Shown piece after piece: positions 4,877 through 6,362 of a stretch of 6,362 bases of DNA (positions are counted from its first letter, which is position 1; the number at the start of each line of letters is the position of its first letter). Under the pieces are notes generated by a model. It was not told the DNA's origin and ran no database searches. It saw only the letters and a list, made by a program, of their open reading frames with translations. The DNA is from Actinomycetota bacterium. Its GTDB lineage: Bacteria; Actinomycetota; Thermoleophilia; Solirubrobacterales; Solirubrobacteraceae. A program made the position numbers and the translations under genes. The DNA lies in NCBI GenBank assembly GCA_009699915.1, contig WLNG01000084.1, forward strand, positions 1-6,362. The letters run 5' to 3'.

Positions 4877-6362
4877 TCCGGTCGGCTGCGCTCGTTGCTG
4901 CCGTCCTCCTGGCGATCGTCCCGACGGCGGCGGCGGCGCCGGCGGCTCCTGACGGAGGCCGCCTCTCTGCGCGGACGCTGTCGGCCGACGGGCCGTCCGG
5001 TCGGTATCTGGTCGACGGGACGTGGTTGCGGCGTCTGGACCCGGCGAGCGCCGGCGAGCGCGCCGGCTGGCAGCGGGAGACCGCGATGGCCGGATGGGAC
5101 CGCGTCTCGGTGCCCGACGCGTGGAACGCCACCGACGAGAGCCTTGCCTCGTACCTCGGTTCGGTCGCCTGGTACCGCCGTGACCTGCGCCTTCCAAGCC
5201 GCGGTTCGGGCGAAACCTGGATTCTGCGCTTCGAGTCGGTCAACTATCGAGCGCGGATCTGGATCAACGGCCGCGAGCTCGGCACCCACACCGGGGCCTA
5301 CCTGCCGTTCGAACTGCACATCCCCGCGCGCTGGCTGAGCCGTGGGGGGGTGAACCGCCTGGTCGTGCGCGTCGACAGTCGGCGCACGACGAGCGACTTC
5401 CCACCTGCGAAGACCGATGTCCAGGGGCGGCCGCTCGGTGGCTGGTGGAATTACGGCGGCATCCTGCGCGAGGTCTATCTGCGCGAGGTCCGGGACATCG
5501 ACTTCGAGACCGTCGACGTGCGTCCCGAGCTCGCGTGCGCGAGCTGCGCCGCGACGGTGCGCTGGAACGTGGTCTTGCGCAACCATGGCGACCGCGCGCG
5601 AGCGGTGAGCGTCATCGGCCGCTGGGGCGCGCGCCGCCTGCGGATCGGCGCCGTGACCGTTCCCGCCCGGGCGGCCGTGGCGCTCACGCACACGCTGCGG
5701 GTCGCGCACCCGCGGCTGTGGTCGCCGGCCGAGCCGAGGCTCTATGACGCGTCGTTGACGGCCGCCGGGGCCGGCGGCGTCCTGCAGCGGTTCACGCGGC
5801 GGGTCGGGGTCCGCTCGGTGAAGGTCGTCGGCGGGCGGCTGCTGCTCAACGGCCGCCGCGTGAATCTGCGCGGCGTCGGGCTCCAGGAGGACTCGCGCAC
5901 GCGCGGCTTCGCAATCGGCAACGCCACGCGAGACCGGCTGCTCGATCGGGTGCAGGAGCTCGGCGCCACGCTGATCCGCGCGCACTACCCGCTCCACCCG
6001 CACACGCTCGAGGAGGCGGACCGCCGCGGCCTGCTCGTGTGGTCAGAGATCCCCGTCTACCAGGTCGATGCCGAGGAGCTCGCGCGGCCGGCGGTTCGTG
6101 CCGCGGCCGTCGCGGTGATGCGGTCCAGCGTGCTGACCAATCGTGACCATCCTTCGGTGCTGCTCTGGGCGGTCGGCAACGAGCTCAGCGCCCGGCCCGG
6201 CCCGGCGCAGGCCGCTTACATCGCAAGCGCTGCAGCCACCGCTCGGAAGCTCGATCCCACGCGGCCGGTCGGGATCGCGGTCGGCGCGATTCCCGGCGTC
6301 TCCTGCCAGTCCGACTACGCCCCGCTCGACGTCATCGGCGTCAACGACTACTTCGGCTGGTA
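4864..6362 (+). CDS. Secreted glycoside hydrolase family 2 enzyme, beta-glucuronidase-like (3' end outside window)
   Basis: The first 499 residues are visible and the frame stays open at the right edge. An N-terminal signal peptide (FALIRSAALVAAVLLAIVPTAAAA, cleavage near residue 24-25) indicates export. The GH2 order follows: sugar-binding jelly roll (about 40-206; WYRRDLRLP, YRARIWINGRELGTHTGAY, ending WNYGGILREVYL at 195-206), an immunoglobulin-like beta-sandwich (about 207-313), and a TIM barrel from about 314 (LLNGRRVNLRGVG, Asn329). The barrel has AHYPLH (His374), the acid/base Glu440 in GNEL, and NDYFGW at 494-499. The last motif, and NYGGILR, point to the beta-glucuronidase branch. 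The nucleophile Glu and the N-x-K motif that define glucuronate specificity lie beyond the window, so substrate is unproven; another beta-glycosidase is possible. The stretch between His374 and Glu440 is 17 residues shorter than in E. coli GUS, i.e. a 'no loop' form. A CASC motif (Cys225, Cys228) in the beta-sandwich may be a disulfide. Confidence 0.95.
   Translation, partial: MFALIRSAALVAAVLLAIVPTAAAAPAAPDGGRLSARTLSADGPSGRYLVDGTWLRRLDPASAGERAGWQRETAMAGWDRVSVPDAWNATDESLASYLGSVAWYRRDLRLPSRGSGETWILRFESVNYRARIWINGRELGTHTGAYLPFELHIPARWLSRGGVNRLVVRVDSRRTTSDFPPAKTDVQGRPLGGWWNYGGILREVYLREVRDIDFETVDVRPELACASCAATVRWNVVLRNHGDRARAVSVIGRWGARRLRIGAVTVPARAAVALTHTLRVAHPRLWSPAEPRLYDASLTAAGAGGVLQRFTRRVGVRSVKVVGGRLLLNGRRVNLRGVGLQEDSRTRGFAIGNATRDRLLDRVQELGATLIRAHYPLHPHTLEEADRRGLLVWSEIPVYQVDAEELARPAVRAAAVAVMRSSVLTNRDHPSVLLWAVGNELSARPGPAQAAYIASAAATARKLDPTRPVGIAVGAIPGVSCQSDYAPLDVIGVNDYFGW

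Noticed and set aside
4681..6003. A long open minus-strand frame (440 codons) antisense to the 4424 gene and the GH2 gene
   Set aside because: The plus strand carries full GH2 motifs in order; the antisense product has low-complexity composition and no recognisable domain.

Overview
The window comes from a high-GC actinobacterium. GC-rich third codon positions, frequent GTG starts, the glmU-prs gene order and a DUF4235 membrane protein all fit. The small acidic protein and the candidate leaderless promoters suggest class Thermoleophilia (Solirubrobacterales-like, for example Solirubrobacter, Conexibacter or Patulibacter). That class assignment is inference from recalled family resemblance, not a database result.

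Layout. (1) 1-309 (+): C-terminal end of a PucR/CdaR-type transcription regulator, cut by the window edge. (2) 316-915 (+): a divergent GT-A/DUF2064-like protein, 6 nt downstream. (3) 926-1156 (+): a 76-residue, very acidic conserved-type hypothetical protein. (4) 1183-1254 (+): tRNA-Gln(TTG), no encoded CCA. (5) 1281-2669 (+): glmU, bifunctional UDP-GlcNAc synthesis enzyme. (6) 2722-3717 (+): prs, PRPP synthetase. (7) 4345-3726 (-): a two-gene operon, DUF4235 membrane protein then a 104-residue protein of unknown function, convergent with prs across 8 bp. (8) 4346-4423: a 78-bp divergent intergenic region with back-to-back -10-like hexamers and a perfect 12-bp palindrome between them. (9) 4424-4876 (+): a membrane-anchored protein with four cysteines, overlapping by 13 nt (10) 4864 to the window end (+): a secreted glycoside hydrolase family 2 enzyme resembling beta-glucuronidase, open at the right edge. 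There is no gene-free stretch above 300 bases. I see no mobile element, CRISPR array or rRNA.

How it works together. The central block is housekeeping: GlmU makes the UDP-GlcNAc precursor of peptidoglycan, Prs makes PRPP for nucleotides and some amino acids, and tRNA-Gln serves translation. The right-hand block looks accessory: a secreted sugar hydrolase translated together with an uncharacterised exported protein.

The most interesting sequence-level pattern is a repeated TAnnnT hexamer placed 6-7 nt before several GTG starts, which suggests leaderless mRNAs. I do not see convincing evidence of a new multi-gene defence or metabolic system. The best leads are the leaderless promoters, the shared palindrome, the 'no loop' GH2 enzyme with its Cys-containing partner, and motif changes in GlmU.
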